Below the pieces are notes generated by a model. The model did no database searches and had not been told where the DNA came from. It saw only the letters and a list, made by a program, of their open reading frames with translations. The position numbers and the translations under genes were made by a program. A stretch of DNA of 6,516 nucleotides from Halanaeroarchaeum sp051744605 (GTDB taxonomy: Archaea > Halobacteriota > Halobacteria > Halobacteriales > Halobacteriaceae). This document shows, one piece after another, positions 6,114 to 6,516 of this stretch; position 1 is the stretch's first letter; each line of letters starts with the position of its first letter. The stretch is taken from positions 1 to 6,516 of the forward strand of contig JBNJDE010000113.1 of the NCBI GenBank assembly GCA_051744605.1. The letters run 5' to 3'.

Positions 6114-6311
6114 CGAGTAGCATCGCTCCGCAACCTCTCGGAGAGCAGTCTGGGTCGTCGCGTCGACCCCCGACCTCCGGCCCAACTCTCAGGACCGGGT
6201 CGAGTCCGATCCGAATCCGGGTGGTTCAGTCCGCCGCCCATTGCCCGATACTCCCTGCGGTGCTCTGACACGCAGTACGAGCCCCTGGACACCACCGCGA
6301 ACCGGGCCCGT

Positions 6312-6516
6312 CTATCGGAGCATCGTCAAGAGCATCTTGAACGGTTCGTCGGCGGCGAGTGCGTGTGGCACGTCCGACGGAAACACGAGTGAAGCGCCTT
6401 CGTCGACCGTGAACTCCTCCTCGTCGATCCACACCGTCGCGGTGCCGTCGAGCACCTGGAGCAGTGCCTCGTGTGGTGCCGAGTGTTCGCTGATGCGTTG
6501 GCCCTCCGCGACGGCG
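6312..6516 (-). CDS. Small cupin-domain protein, C-terminal part
   Basis: The frame enters from the right edge and ends in TAG at 6314-6312; 67 residues are visible and the N-terminus is missing. Seen: cupin motif 1 as GQRISEHSAPHEALLQVLDG (5-24), with His11, His15 and Glu16 as the probable metal-binding side chains. A beta-strand pair VWIDEEEFTV (28-37) follows, then motif 2 as GASLVFPSDVPHAL (40-53), with His51 as the further ligand, and a terminal KMLLTMLR. This is the single-domain cupin type of roughly 100 residues that is widespread in bacteria and archaea. Members are usually of unknown function and may be metal-dependent enzymes or small-ligand binding proteins. The visible part is intact. 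Its promoter lies outside the window, so its operon setting cannot be judged. Confidence 0.9.
   Translation of the reverse strand, partial: AVAEGQRISEHSAPHEALLQVLDGTATVWIDEEEFTVDEGASLVFPSDVPHALAADEPFKMLLTMLR

Larger units (their letters stand above)
6039..6311. other. Region between the Hsp20 and cupin genes
   Basis: These 273 bases hold the Hsp20 promoter at the left (up to about 6113). The remaining 200 bases contain no coding frame with recognisable protein features; open frames there overlap Hsp20 or lack a family-like pattern. There is a small palindrome CTCTCGGAGAG at about 6136-6146 and no T-rich terminator after the cupin stop. No RNA gene is recognised. Confidence 0.5.

Noticed and set aside
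5946..6185. A 79-codon minus-strand frame upstream of and overlapping Hsp20
   Set aside because: It overlaps the Hsp20 start in another frame, would place the Hsp20 TATA box and Shine-Dalgarno inside coding sequence, and its product resembles nothing known.
5468..6268. A 266-codon plus-strand frame spanning the Hsp20 gene
   Set aside because: It runs antisense through the Hsp20 coding region, its terminator and its promoter, and shows no family pattern.
1..6516. CRISPR arrays, tRNA genes, insertion sequences or attachment sites
   Set aside because: No regularly spaced repeats, no tRNA-like cloverleaf sequence, no transposase or integrase motif and no terminal inverted repeats were seen on either strand.

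Overview
The window looks like a piece of a haloarchaeal (class Halobacteria) chromosome or megaplasmid. It is GC-rich, its proteins are strongly acidic, promoters carry archaeal TATA elements rather than -35/-10 boxes, and every recognisable gene belongs to a family common in halophilic archaea. This is inferred from composition and family resemblance; no 16S rRNA or other species marker is present.

Left part (1-1000), accessory in appearance. A gene cut by the left edge encodes the C-terminal part of a CHAT-fold (caspase-like) protein, in which the positions expected to hold the catalytic His and Cys are Glu and Asn. One base after its stop codon, on the opposite strand, ends a 51-codon gene for a membrane or secreted microprotein. 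That gene starts at a very AT-rich promoter region (about 84% AT over 901-950). Base composition of this part is visibly lower in GC than what follows.

Middle part (1087-5460), minus strand. A 932-residue P2-type cation-transporting ATPase is followed, after 30 bases, by a 514-residue SLC13/DASS-type anion transporter; the two are probably co-transcribed. The 3' end of this pair carries an inverted-repeat-rich stretch (972-1086) that could fold into a compound RNA structure or hold an operator.

Right part (5597-6516), minus strand. A small heat shock protein (Hsp20) stands as a self-contained unit with its own TATA box, a clear Shine-Dalgarno sequence and a hairpin plus T6 terminator. A 273-base stretch without a convincing gene follows, and then the C-terminal two thirds of a small cupin protein that enters from the right edge.

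Taken together, the right two thirds reads as ordinary ion-homeostasis and stress-protection genes. The part most worth a second look is the degenerate CHAT protein with its tightly abutting convergent microprotein, which may be an undescribed two-gene module (hypothesis).
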